DNA of 64,000 nucleotides from Halomonas sp. Its GTDB lineage: Bacteria; Pseudomonadota; Gammaproteobacteria; Pseudomonadales; Halomonadaceae. The stretch is taken from NCBI RefSeq assembly GCF_017983445.1, contig NZ_JAGOBJ010000005.1:186001-250000 (forward strand), in the 5' to 3' direction. The notes under the pieces were generated by a model. The model did no database searches, had not been told where the DNA came from, and saw only the letters and a program-made list of their open reading frames with translations. Position numbers and translations under genes: made by a program. This document shows, one piece after another, positions 8,291 through 16,405 of the stretch. Every line of letters starts with the position of its first letter. Within the stretch, counting starts at the first letter, position 1.

Positions 8291-10189
8291 TTAACTAAAG
8301 GACTTTAGACTCTTGTTTGAATCACTGTATTCCTCGCAAACCATATAATCTTTTGATTTTAAACTTTCATCAATGTTTTTTGTTGCAAAGACCAATTGAA
8401 AATCCACTTCGTAACTGGATAGAGCCTCGACTATGACCTTTTGAAAATTCTTCGATCTTTCATCTTCCATTCCACCATTTTCAATGCCATCGAGAACCAA
8501 GAATCTAGGGAGGCGTACATATGTTTTTTCAAGAGAAGTCATCAATAGTGCGACATGAAACGCGTTATTTAACAAGACTATTCCACTTTCTGAGAAGGCT
8601 GTTTTTCCGTTCACTGATACACTGTTGGCAGCAAAATCAAACTCTGCATATTCTGCGTTTTTGAATTCTTTTTCTGAACCATTATCCTTTCGAAGCAACT
8701 CACAAAGCTTCTCGGATATAAGCGCCTGAATTTCAGGCTCACGCTTAAATCTTTGTTTTCCTATCAATTCTATTTTTTCATTAAGTCTGTTAACTTCAGC
8801 TTGAACAGAGTCTCTTTCACTTCGCAATTCGAGTAAAGAATTATGAAGTTCAGCAATTTTATCTAATGTTTGAAGTTTTTCTTCAAGCTCACCTGTTTGT
8901 CGGTAAAGATCAAAAAGCTGCTTTTCTTTACTGGCGTCGACAGAGCTCATAGTTGCAGTAACTTTGCTAATTTGTTTTCTGAATAAGGTTCTTAATTCCT
9001 TTCGCTTAGTCGTGAGATCCGTTAGTTTTTGCTTTTTCTTTCCCAATAACTTTTCAGATTCACGAAGCTGAATTTCTATTTCATTCTTCATTCTTAGAAG
9101 GCTATTCGAACTATTTATTGACTCTCTCGGCTCACCACATAAGCCACAGCAATCCGTAGCTTTTTCTTTGAGTGATTGATGACAACTTGGGCACGATGAA
9201 AATTTGAATTCATCAATAAAACTTCCAACTTTAATTGAGTCTCTCAATGCACATTGCTTATCAATAAGCTCAGATACAAACTCTTCAGAATCAAGTATAT
9301 TGTAATTCAATTGTTGAATTTCAGTTTCTACTTCTAGCAATTTGTTTCGAATTGCTACGCTATCTTTTGCTGAGGATTCTGTTTCTTTTTTATCAGAACT
9401 GTATGAAATTAAAGATTCCTCTTTAATCTCTATAATTTCGACATTAATAGCGGCTATTTTATCTAATATATCTTTTTTCTGCTCTTCAATAGTTACAATG
9501 TCTTCACCAAAAGAAGTCTTCCCAACAACCAACTGAATTGCCTGAAGTTTTGCAATTATTTTTTGTAGATTTTTTTCTTCTTCAACAAGCTTTATCTTTG
9601 CATCATAAAGCTCGTTGTCATATAAGCCTAATAGATATTTTCCTACAGATTCCCTTTTGAATGCAGAATCGAACGGCTCATTGTTAAATATAGCACTAGA
9701 AGTGTTTGATTGATCTGCATAAATAAGTCGATATATTTGATGCAAGGTTACATTGTTATTGTTTGCATCTGCTTTTGCTTCAGGTAAGCCAAGTACGTCA
9801 AACATTTGTTGAGAAAAACTAGGTTTGCTCCCTATTGCATACGGATAATTAAACCAATTTGTAAGAGGTGAGGTTAATGCCATATCCATTTCCAAAAAAC
9901 AAAAGTCCATTGATTGCTTATCTGAGCCATTGTTTTTACGTCTAATGGTAACGGGGCTACCATTGACTTTCAACTCGATATAAATATTATCACAAAGACT
10001 CGCTTCCTCTTTCCAGTTTGGAACTTCATATCCTAATCCATACATTAAAAGTTGAATTACGGAGGTCTTGCCAGAACCATTTTTCCCGAACAACACATTA
10101 ACGCCATGATGAAAGACTTCATCAAAAGCAATTATAGAGCCCCTTTTTACATGAAGCCTCTCAACTTTCAAAGTAGGTTTAATTAACAT
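8291..10189 (-). CDS. ABC-3C-type ATPase, Rad50-like with central zinc ribbon
   Basis: 632 residues of SMC/Rad50-like architecture. Walker A GKNGSGKT is at 35-42. A long coiled-coil arm runs from about 195 to 310 and 365 to 480. Between the arms lies a double CxxC zinc site (Cys333, Cys336, Cys348, Cys351). The C-terminal lobe has a signature-like FSESG (532-536) and a Walker B FLVLDGIEN (563-571) in which Gly follows the Asp where Rad50 has the catalytic Glu. This matches the ATPase of ABC three-component conflict systems as I recall them from comparative work by Krishnan, Iyer, Burroughs and Aravind. It overlaps the middle-component gene by 11 bases and lies in markedly AT-rich DNA, a sign of transfer. 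Confidence 0.75.
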   Translation of the reverse strand: MLIKPTLKVERLHVKRGSIIAFDEVFHHGVNVLFGKNGSGKTSVIQLLMYGLGYEVPNWKEEASLCDNIYIELKVNGSPVTIRRKNNGSDKQSMDFCFLEMDMALTSPLTNWFNYPYAIGSKPSFSQQMFDVLGLPEAKADANNNNVTLHQIYRLIYADQSNTSSAIFNNEPFDSAFKRESVGKYLLGLYDNELYDAKIKLVEEEKNLQKIIAKLQAIQLVVGKTSFGEDIVTIEEQKKDILDKIAAINVEIIEIKEESLISYSSDKKETESSAKDSVAIRNKLLEVETEIQQLNYNILDSEEFVSELIDKQCALRDSIKVGSFIDEFKFSSCPSCHQSLKEKATDCCGLCGEPRESINSSNSLLRMKNEIEIQLRESEKLLGKKKQKLTDLTTKRKELRTLFRKQISKVTATMSSVDASKEKQLFDLYRQTGELEEKLQTLDKIAELHNSLLELRSERDSVQAEVNRLNEKIELIGKQRFKREPEIQALISEKLCELLRKDNGSEKEFKNAEYAEFDFAANSVSVNGKTAFSESGIVLLNNAFHVALLMTSLEKTYVRLPRFLVLDGIENGGMEDERSKNFQKVIVEALSSYEVDFQLVFATKNIDESLKSKDYMVCEEYSDSNKSLKSFS

Positions 10190-10682
10190 CGTATTTATAA
10201 TCCATTAAATTGGTTATCTTTTTCAACCCATTAGAACCTGTAACTGAAATCGATGTTAAATTTTCTACAATAAAATCGATTGCCTGACTAGATATACTGT
10301 TTTCTTTTGATTCAGCTAATTTTTTTAATTCTTCTGGAATATTTTCGAGAAGGACATTATATTTCAAAGAATTATTATCTACTTGCAAAACACCCAGATC
10401 AACAAAACGTTTAATAGCAAGAAAATGTATCTCTTTCATCGCATTAAAAAGACTTTTCGGATCAAAACTTTGATACCGGTTTCTGTAATTTTTAAACTCT
10501 TTTTTATTAGTAAATTTATCTCTAGGCACAGACAATTTTTGAATATGCGCAGGATTAGCAATTAAGAAGTCGAATAATCGTAGCGCATCACTATCTAAAC
10601 TTTCCACCTTCCAAGAGATTAGTAATGCCGTCATGCGCAGCAGTGTATGGTTTGCATCCAGAGCTTTGTTATATAAAAGCAT
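10179..10682 (-). CDS. ABC-3C middle component-like protein
   Basis: 167 residues from the start MLLYNKALDANHTLLRM. That ATG overlaps the stop of the preceding gene as TGATG, which decides it over an upstream GTG at 10703. The opening (a short strand, then LDANHTLLRMTALLISWK) and SLDSDALRLFDFLIANP resemble the middle component of ABC three-component systems (MC5-like in my reading), a winged-helix-like adaptor between ATPase and effector. The body is helical, with no membrane segment or catalytic motif. Assignment rests on position between the ATPase and the motif-bearing protein plus remembered family features, so it is moderate. Confidence 0.6.
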   Translation of the reverse strand: MLLYNKALDANHTLLRMTALLISWKVESLDSDALRLFDFLIANPAHIQKLSVPRDKFTNKKEFKNYRNRYQSFDPKSLFNAMKEIHFLAIKRFVDLGVLQVDNNSLKYNVLLENIPEELKKLAESKENSISSQAIDFIVENLTSISVTGSNGLKKITNLMDYKYDVN

Positions 10683-11221
10683 CACTTCCACTCCAAGTGG
10701 CAATTCCCTGTAAGAAAATAAACCATTCCATTAATTTGACGATTAAAAATCTCCAAAACATTATCACCTAGGTGAACTTGAATTTCTTTCTCAAGATATG
10801 TTCTAAAAATTAGCTTCAATGCGGCTTCTTCCACTACATCAAGTAGCTGACTTTTAATACTTGCGTTAAAAATCGACTCGACTTCAGCCAACAAATAAGT
10901 AATGATCTTCTGGGCTGACTTGTAATGCTGATTCCGTATAATCAACTTACTAACTTCTTCTTTTAGTTCCTCTCCGACTTCAATTAAATATCCAAACCCA
11001 GCATCTTCAAGTTTTTCATTCAAATCTCGAATATCGTACTTTTCATTACTGTAGTGAGTTAGCTCATCAATAATTACATAAGTCACTTGTTGATTTGATT
11101 TTTCTTCAACATACTTTTGACACAGCAAATCCATCTGTGTAGGAGCTGGTAAGATATTTGTTATTTTGTCTCGTCCAATAACATCACCACCCGCCGTAAT
11201 ATTTCTGAGCCAACTAAACAT
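10682..11221 (-). CDS. ABC-3C C-terminal-domain-type protein with N-terminal GDVIGRDKI motif
   Basis: 179 residues. Residues 8-20 read ITAGGDVIGRDKI, a short glycine/aspartate motif found in many bacterial conflict-system proteins. The rest is helical (YVIIDELTHYSNEKYDIRD, then LAEVESIFNASIKSQLLD) and resembles the C-terminal domain of ABC three-component systems, which normally sits behind an effector domain. Here there is no room for an effector. The start ATG directly abuts the stop of the small membrane protein upstream, and its stop overlaps the next start as TGATG, so the four genes are translationally coupled. There is no sign of a nuclease or protease domain. Confidence 0.55.
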   Translation of the reverse strand: MFSWLRNITAGGDVIGRDKITNILPAPTQMDLLCQKYVEEKSNQQVTYVIIDELTHYSNEKYDIRDLNEKLEDAGFGYLIEVGEELKEEVSKLIIRNQHYKSAQKIITYLLAEVESIFNASIKSQLLDVVEEAALKLIFRTYLEKEIQVHLGDNVLEIFNRQINGMVYFLTGNCHLEWK

Positions 11222-11383
11222 CTACTTTTGAACCTTATCTCGACCCACAACGTCACCTTCAGCTTGTATATTTTTAAAGCTACTTTTACTCCCAGATTTA
11301 AAGCTTATTGCAACTTTTATTCCAAGCCCTAATACAGCCAGAATAGCTACAGCTATGAACCCAACTGTTATTAAATTTTCCAT
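11222..11383 (-). CDS. 53-residue single-pass membrane protein sharing the GDVVGRDKV motif
   Basis: Short gene directly upstream of the C-terminal-domain protein (TAG immediately followed by ATG). Residues about 4-26 form one membrane helix (LITVGFIAVAILAVLGLGIK), followed by a basic/serine linker. Residues 39-51 are IQAEGDVVGRDKV, which aligns position for position with IxAxGDV[VI]GRDK[VI] of the next protein. AAAAGGT lies at ribosome-binding distance before the ATG. The shared motif makes it very likely a real component. By inference it could be the membrane-acting effector or anchor recruited through motif-motif contact. Nothing is known from sequence about its activity. Confidence 0.75.
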   Translation of the reverse strand: MENLITVGFIAVAILAVLGLGIKVAISFKSGSKSSFKNIQAEGDVVGRDKVQK

Positions 11384-11900
11384 TTCAGTACCTTTTAAAC
11401 TTATTAATGTAATCGTACAATTTGCTAAATAAGATTTTAGATTTAGCGATAGTGCTACTGATTATGAACCCAGACTCATACAGTGATTATACACTCAACC
11501 GTATAAAATAAATAACCGCACCAGCACATTCTTTAATGTTATTAAGCTTATAAAAAAATTATAACTCACTGTTTCATATAGTTTTTTTTAAAAACCCCTC
11601 AAGCAGCATATTCATTACTGGGGTGCCCGCTCGTTTTGCTTATTTCCATCACACTCTATTCACAAATTTACCTTCGGTCACGTGGTAATTTCATGACAGT
11701 GGTCAGCAATAGGTCGTAGTGCAGAGAGGTCGCTGGGAAGAAGGGTTCGCGATGAGAAAAAACTGATGTAAGTTTTTTGAGATACAAGGCTGCATGAGCG
11801 CTGGTATCGGGGCAACTAGTGCTGCCCTTCGCGGATGCCTCATTGGCTCGTACCTCGCCAAATCGTTACGCCGCGCTACGGGTTGCTGATTACTGTGGCG
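11384..11900. other. AT-rich upstream region of the ABC-3C island, no gene recognised
   Basis: The first half is AT-rich and must hold the promoter of the four-gene island; several TATAAA/TATAAT-like hexamers occur (for example around 11500) but none is clearly paired with a -35. From about 11700 the composition returns to that of the chromosome. No convincing coding frame was found on either strand. Confidence 0.5.
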
Positions 11901-11932
11901 GAATCGTCACGCACTGAAGCGTGCTCCTACGG
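11901..11932 (-). repeat. REP-like element (GTAGGAGCACGC...GCGTGACG)
   Basis: On the minus strand CCGTAGGAGCACGC, TTCAGT, GCGTGACGATTC forms a small hairpin (CACGC/GCGTG) headed by GTAGGAGC, the form of repetitive extragenic palindromes in pseudomonads and relatives. Only one copy was noticed in this window, so its repetitive nature is an inference. Confidence 0.4.
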
Positions 11933-11968
11933 AGGGAGCGGTGGTGGCTAGGTTGGGGAAAACGAGGG

Positions 11969-11991
11969 CTGCAGGCCATGAAGGCCTGCAG
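11969..11991 (-). terminator. Hairpin downstream of ytoQ, probable terminator
   Basis: Perfect nine-base stem CTGCAGGCC/GGCCTGCAG with a five-base loop, 19 bases past the ytoQ stop. On the minus strand a TTTT run follows six bases after the stem, so termination is plausible but not ideal. Confidence 0.55.
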
Positions 11992-12009
11992 GGTATTTCT
12001 GGGTATGGC

Positions 12010-12450
12010 TTACGCTTTGAGTACGTACTTGAGGGTTTCCACTACCTGCTCGGTAGTAGTACACCAGGCTTGTGCATCAGCATCCACTTCTTTCAGTGGA
12101 TGAACGATATCTTCACTGTGCAAAGTGATGTAGGGCTTGGTCAGCGCTGAACAGTAACCCGCATCAAACGCCGCGTTCCACTGTTTGTACTTGTCGCCGA
12201 AGCGCACCACGACCAGATCGCTTTGCTCAATCAGCGTGCGGGTGCGGATGGCGTTGACCTTGGAGGATTGGTGGTCGCGCCAGAACTGGTTGTTCTGCTC
12301 GCCCAGGTGGTCGCCAGCGGCGTCACTGGCGTCGTGGTCGGTAACCGGGGCGGTGAACACGATATCCAGGCCTGCGGCTTCTGCGCCGCGCTGGATTTCG
12401 TCGCGCCAATCGGTGTGGATCTCGCCAGATAAATAAACGTAAAAGCTCAT
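12010..12450 (-). CDS. YtoQ-family protein
   Basis: 146 residues. It begins MSFYVYLSGEIHTDWRD with GGAGAGG before the ATG. The longer frame to 12507 lacks this and is not used. Conserved segments include FTAPVTDHDASDAAGD, NAIRTRTLIEQSDLVVVRFGDKYKQWNAAFDAGYC and TLHSEDIVHPLKEVDA. The family resembles nucleoside 2-deoxyribosyltransferase-like folds by its YLSG...D layout and (D)xxVVxFG, but its reaction is not established. It lies 75 bases upstream of nothing on its own strand except the tail of the cob operon: cobF ends at 12526, so ytoQ may be read through from cobF. Confidence 0.8.
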   Translation of the reverse strand: MSFYVYLSGEIHTDWRDEIQRGAEAAGLDIVFTAPVTDHDASDAAGDHLGEQNNQFWRDHQSSKVNAIRTRTLIEQSDLVVVRFGDKYKQWNAAFDAGYCSALTKPYITLHSEDIVHPLKEVDADAQAWCTTTEQVVETLKYVLKA

Positions 12451-12525
12451 ATCCCTCTCCTGATAATTACGTCGTTGAGTATATAGAGCCATTTTATGGA
12501 AAAACATTCCAACTTAATACCGGCG

Positions 12526-13290
12526 TTACAGCAGTGGCTGTTTGGCGAGTAGGTATATATCCATAATCCAGCCATGCGCTTCACGCAGCGCGGCACGGCG
12601 TTGGATGATCTCGTCGCTTACCTCGCTTAGCGGGCCTTTGATCAAGCACTGTTTATCCATCCCTAAGTAGGCGCCCCACCAGATGTAGGTGTCGTATTGA
12701 GGCAATGAGGTAAACGCCCCGCCGCTGTCGAGCATCACGGCTACCGTCGCGGCGTCGCTTGGCCAGCCGCGTTCGCGCAGGCGGCGGCCGGTGGTGATTT
12801 GGATGGGTTCGGCGAGCGCGTTGAGCGGGATTTTATGCTCGGCGGTGAGCACTTGCAGGCTGGTGATGCCGGGCACCACCTTGACCTCAATCGCGCGGCC
12901 GCTATCCGTTAGGCGCTTGGCGATGCGCAGGCTGCTGTCATAGAGCGAGGGGTCGCCCCATACCAGCATGCCGACGCGCCCGCCGTTTGGCAGGTGTTTA
13001 TCCATCAGCTCGGCCCATACGCTGGCAATGGCGTTATGCCATTCGTCTACTGCGCTTAGGTACTGGCGTTCGCCGTCGCGGGTGGGTAAATCGAACTCGA
13101 TGATGCGTGTGTTAGCCGCTTTATCTAAAAGCTCTTCGCAGAGCACGCGGCGCAGGTCGAGCAGGTCCGATTTGGCCTCGCCCTTGCGCGGCAGCAGAAT
13201 CACCTCCGCCTCGTTCAAGGCGCGCACCGCCGCGAGCGTTACGTGGTCGACGTTGCCGGTGCCAATGCCGATCAGCGAGAGCGTGATCAT
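12526..13290 (-). CDS. cobF: Precorrin-6A synthase (deacetylating)
   Basis: 254 residues. SAM-dependent C1 methyltransferase of the aerobic cobalamin pathway, converting precorrin-5 to precorrin-6A with release of acetate. It has the tetrapyrrole-methylase fold: N-terminal [33 protein letters not shown] and [22 protein letters not shown]. The WGDPSLYDS and PGITSLQ forms are those of CobF rather than other cob methylases. It overlaps cobM by four bases (ATGA) and is the last cob gene of the operon. Confidence 0.9.
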   Translation of the reverse strand: MITLSLIGIGTGNVDHVTLAAVRALNEAEVILLPRKGEAKSDLLDLRRVLCEELLDKAANTRIIEFDLPTRDGERQYLSAVDEWHNAIASVWAELMDKHLPNGGRVGMLVWGDPSLYDSSLRIAKRLTDSGRAIEVKVVPGITSLQVLTAEHKIPLNALAEPIQITTGRRLRERGWPSDAATVAVMLDSGGAFTSLPQYDTYIWWGAYLGMDKQCLIKGPLSEVSDEIIQRRAALREAHGWIMDIYLLAKQPLL

Positions 13291-14084
13291 GCGCTGCCCT
13301 CTTCATCGCTGCTGGCAAACGGTGAATCCGCGGACTGCGGGCGAAAGCGGCGGTCGTAGCCTACCGCGTACAGGCTGCTTTCCTGGAAGTCTTCGGATTC
13401 GAGTACCGGCCCTACCAAAATCAGCGCCGTGCGTTGGAGCGTGTGGTCGATCAGCGATTCCACCGTGGATAAGCGCCCGCGTACCACGTGTTCATCCGGC
13501 CAGCTGGCCCGCCAGACGATGGCCACCGGGCACTCTTCGCCGTAATAAGGCGTCAGGCTTTCCACCACCTGGGCCAGGTTATGAATGGAGAGATGAATGG
13601 CAAGCGTAGCGCCCGTACTAGCAAAATTAGCCAGCGTCTCTTTATCGGGCATTGCGCTGGCCCTGCCCGAGGTGCGGGTTAGCACGACGGATTGCGCCAC
13701 GCCGGGCAGTGTGAGTTCCTGACCAAGGGTGGCCGCGGCGGCTGCAAATGACGGCACGCCGGGGGTAACGCTGTAGGGAATATCAAGCTCCCGCAAGCGG
13801 CGCAGCTGCTCGCCCATTGCGGACCACACCGATAAATCGCCGGAGTGCAGCCGGGCGATGTCCTGGCCTTGAGCATGGGCGGTCTGAATCTCCTGCATGA
13901 TGTCATCAAGTGACAGCGGCGCGGTGTTGATGATGCGCGCGCCTTCCGGGCAGTGCTCAAGAATTTGCTCGGGCACGAGCGACCCTGCATACAAACATAC
14001 CGGGCAGGCAGCAATTAAATCGCGCCCACGCAACGTTAATAGATCCGGCGCGCCGGGGCCTGCGCCAATAAAATGAACCGTCAT
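13287..14084 (-). CDS. cobM: Precorrin-4 C11-methyltransferase
   Basis: 265 residues. It methylates C11 of precorrin-4 with SAM. The N-terminus [18 protein letters not shown], then [26 protein letters not shown] and [24 protein letters not shown] are the diagnostic CobM/CbiF blocks. It ends with a normal LILVGPVL strand and a short acidic tail. ATGA overlaps with cobE upstream and cobF downstream indicate one translationally coupled operon. Confidence 0.93.
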   Translation of the reverse strand: MTVHFIGAGPGAPDLLTLRGRDLIAACPVCLYAGSLVPEQILEHCPEGARIINTAPLSLDDIMQEIQTAHAQGQDIARLHSGDLSVWSAMGEQLRRLRELDIPYSVTPGVPSFAAAAATLGQELTLPGVAQSVVLTRTSGRASAMPDKETLANFASTGATLAIHLSIHNLAQVVESLTPYYGEECPVAIVWRASWPDEHVVRGRLSTVESLIDHTLQRTALILVGPVLESEDFQESSLYAVGYDRRFRPQSADSPFASSDEEGSA

Positions 14085-14464
14085 TGTCCCACTCCTTGCG
14101 CCGCTGTCATCGCCACCGCGGCCGTGGCCTGTCTGTCGTTTGAAACCGTGCGCGGGCCTAAAAGCCGCGCCCCACTGCCTGCGGCCAGAAGTGCCACGGC
14201 TTCGGCCACGCTGCCGGTACCTTTTGCGCGCAGGCTGTAGGCGGAATGCGTCAACGTGGTGGCGCTGGGTAATGCTTCGTCCGCTACGCCTATTACCGGG
14301 ATGTTAAGGTTGCTTCCCAGCGCTTGAACCAGGGGCAGCATACTGTGCGCCGCCGCCAGCCGGTCGATGGGGCCATACTCGGCCATCAGCTGATCCAGCG
14401 CCTGCGCGAGGGATGCAAGCGTTGCCTGCTGGCGAAAGCCAAAGCCTGCCACTCGCTGCGTCAT
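14081..14464 (-). CDS. cobE: CobE/CbiG C-terminal domain protein
   Basis: 127 residues, the usual size of CobE. It begins [20 protein letters not shown], with the ATG inside the ATGA overlap with the cobL stop; the longer frame to 14656 would run antiparallel to cobL coding structure and is rejected. The core [14 protein letters not shown] and the [10 protein letters not shown] segment belong to the CbiG C-terminal fold. In the aerobic pathway CobE is required but its exact role is unresolved, while the homologous CbiG opens the delta-lactone of cobalt-precorrin-5A. Confidence 0.82.
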   Translation of the reverse strand: MTQRVAGFGFRQQATLASLAQALDQLMAEYGPIDRLAAAHSMLPLVQALGSNLNIPVIGVADEALPSATTLTHSAYSLRAKGTGSVAEAVALLAAGSGARLLGPRTVSNDRQATAAVAMTAAQGVGQ

Positions 14465-15669
14465 CGAACGCCGCGCCACTGCACAATCGGGTAGCTGGCC
14501 TTCCAGCCCCGACGCGTGCCCATAGGGGCGGCGTGGGCCAATTCCAGGCGCAGCAGTTCGCCGCCCGCCTGTTGCTGCCAGTGCGCCAGCAGCGCTTCGG
14601 ATTCCAGCGTGACCGCGTTGGCCACTAGGCGCGTGCCGTGGGGCAAAACCTGCCATAGAGCATCCAGCAGTTTTTGGGAAAGCCCGCCACCAATAAACAC
14701 CGCATCGGGCAGCGGCGCATTCTCAAGTACTGCCGGGGCGCGGCCTTCGTCTACCTCCAGCCAATCAACGCCCAGGTTTTGCGCATTGCTCCTTGCCCGC
14801 GCGGCGCGCTCCGGGTGCTGCTCAAAGCCGATGGCCTGGTTATCGGGGTGGGCCAGCAGCCACTCAATGGCGATGGAGCCAGAGCCGGTGCCGATATCCC
14901 ACAGCCGCTCGCCCGGTTTAGGGGCAAGGGCCGAAAGCGTCAAGGCGCGCACGGCCTGCTTAGTGATCTGCCCGTCGTGCTCAAAAAAAGTATCGGCAAG
15001 GCCGGGCGTTAAGGGGATCGCCAGGCCGTTACCAGCAACCTCAATACCCACCGCCACCGGGTGGACGATATCCTCGGGTAGCGGGTCATCCATGCGCAGC
15101 TTGCGAATGCGCTCATCCGACCCGCCCAGCGCTTCCAGAACGCTGAGTTGAGAATCCGCAAAGCCGAAGCGGTTAACCAGTGCGGTCAGTTCCGACACGG
15201 CTTTGCCATCGCGTAACAGCACAAGCAAACGCCTGCCACTTTGCAGGCAAGGCCGAAGTCGGGTGAGCGGTTTGGCATGCAGGCCCAGGCAGGTGCAGCG
15301 CTCAAGCGGCCAACCCAACCGGGCTGCTGCCAGGCTAAAGGTCGAGGGCGATGGCACGGCGGCCCACTCACCGGCCTCAAGATGGCGCGCAAGGCTAGTG
15401 CCCGCCCCAAACCAGAACGGATCACCGGAAACCAGCATGACTACGCGGCGCCCACGCTCATTGAGAAGTGCGGGGATGCCTTCGGCAAACGGCACCGGCC
15501 ACTCACGGATATCTGCGTTTAGCGGGGGAAGAAGGCGCAAATGGCGGCGGGCGCCGAACACGATTTCGGCACGCTCAAGCTGCTCGCGGCTTGCCGCTGT
15601 CAGGCCCGCTGTGCCACTCTCCCCCCACCCTAATAGTGTGAGCCACGGAGCCTTATTAACCTCAGCCAT
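14461..15669 (-). CDS. cobL: Precorrin-6Y C5,15-methyltransferase (decarboxylating)
   Basis: 402 residues, a fusion of a CbiE-like methylase (WLTLLGWGESGTAGLTAASRE, MLVSGDPFWFGAGTSLA, VPSPSTFSLAAARLGWPLE) and a CbiT-like Rossmann methylase with decarboxylase activity (LWDIGTGSGSIAIEWLLAHP). It methylates C5 and C15 and removes the C12 acetate carboxyl. The start MAEVNKAPWL shares a CATG with the divergent cobK start, so the two genes have no space between them. Its promoter must lie inside cobK unless it is read through from cobJ. It is followed by cobE with an ATGA overlap. Confidence 0.92.
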   Translation of the reverse strand: MAEVNKAPWLTLLGWGESGTAGLTAASREQLERAEIVFGARRHLRLLPPLNADIREWPVPFAEGIPALLNERGRRVVMLVSGDPFWFGAGTSLARHLEAGEWAAVPSPSTFSLAAARLGWPLERCTCLGLHAKPLTRLRPCLQSGRRLLVLLRDGKAVSELTALVNRFGFADSQLSVLEALGGSDERIRKLRMDDPLPEDIVHPVAVGIEVAGNGLAIPLTPGLADTFFEHDGQITKQAVRALTLSALAPKPGERLWDIGTGSGSIAIEWLLAHPDNQAIGFEQHPERAARARSNAQNLGVDWLEVDEGRAPAVLENAPLPDAVFIGGGLSQKLLDALWQVLPHGTRLVANAVTLESEALLAHWQQQAGGELLRLELAHAAPMGTRRGWKASYPIVQWRGVR

Positions 15670-16405
15670 GATAAACGTCCTGATTCTTGGGGGTACGAGT
15701 GAGGCCAGCGCGCTAGCTTGCGCCGTTAGCCAGCGCGGCATTCCAGCCGTCTTCAGCTATGCAGGCCGGGTCAAAACGCCTAAAGCGCAGCCGCTGCCCA
15801 CCCGAGTGGGGGGATTTGGCGGTGCCGAGGGATTGGCGGCCTTTATCACCCAACAACGCATCACCCATATTATTGATGCGACCCACCCGTTTGCCACACA
15901 GATGAGCCGTAACGTGTTGGCCGCCGCCCGGAAAACCGGCGTACCGGCGATTGCCCTGACCCGCCCCGCCTGGGTGCCCACCACTCACGATAACTGGCAA
16001 CACGTGGCGAGTATTGAAGAGGCAGTTACCGCTCTTGAATGCCCGCCCCAGCGCGTGCTGCTCGCCATTGGCCGCATGCACCTAGCCGCGTTTGCCGCCA
16101 AGCCTCTACACCACTATGTGCTGCGACTGGTCGACGAGCCAACCGCCCCGCCGCCGCTTGCCCACTTCACCACCACGGTGGATAGAGGCCCGTTCACCTG
16201 GGAAGGCGATTTAGCGCTACTTAAAACCCAGCGAATCGAGCGCATCGTGTGCAAGAACGCAGGTGGCGAAGGCGCCGTTTCCAAGCTTGACGCTGCCCGC
16301 GCGCTTGGCCTGCCAGTTATCATGATTGACCGCCCGGCGCTGCCCGCTCGCCATGAAGTGCATAGCGTTGATCAGGTGCTTGCATGGCTTAATGATCGCT
16401 CTTAA
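15668..16405 (+). CDS. cobK: Precorrin-6A reductase, on the opposite strand inside the cob operon
   Basis: 245 residues. It reduces precorrin-6A to 6B with NADPH. It opens INVLILGGTSEASALACAV and has ITHIIDATHPFATQMSRN, RVLLAIGRMHLAAF, FTWEGDLALL and KNAGGEGAVSKLDAARALGLPVIMIDRP, all CobK/CbiJ blocks. The start ATG (15668-15670) overlaps the cobL ATG of the other strand. The stop TAA (16403-16405) abuts the cobJ stop at 16406. It is therefore fully antisense to any transcript running from cobJ to cobL. The longer in-frame extension to 15203 lies opposite cobL and is not real. No strong ribosome-binding site is seen. Confidence 0.93.
   Translation: MINVLILGGTSEASALACAVSQRGIPAVFSYAGRVKTPKAQPLPTRVGGFGGAEGLAAFITQQRITHIIDATHPFATQMSRNVLAAARKTGVPAIALTRPAWVPTTHDNWQHVASIEEAVTALECPPQRVLLAIGRMHLAAFAAKPLHHYVLRLVDEPTAPPPLAHFTTTVDRGPFTWEGDLALLKTQRIERIVCKNAGGEGAVSKLDAARALGLPVIMIDRPALPARHEVHSVDQVLAWLNDRS

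Noticed and set aside
11700..11900. Remnant gene between the ABC-3C island and the REP-like element
   Set aside because: Composition is chromosome-like but all frames are broken and no family pattern was recognised.
15203..15667. N-terminal extension of cobK (about 155 codons)
   Set aside because: It is antisense to the well-conserved N-terminal half of cobL and has no family similarity; GC-rich antisense frames stay open by chance.
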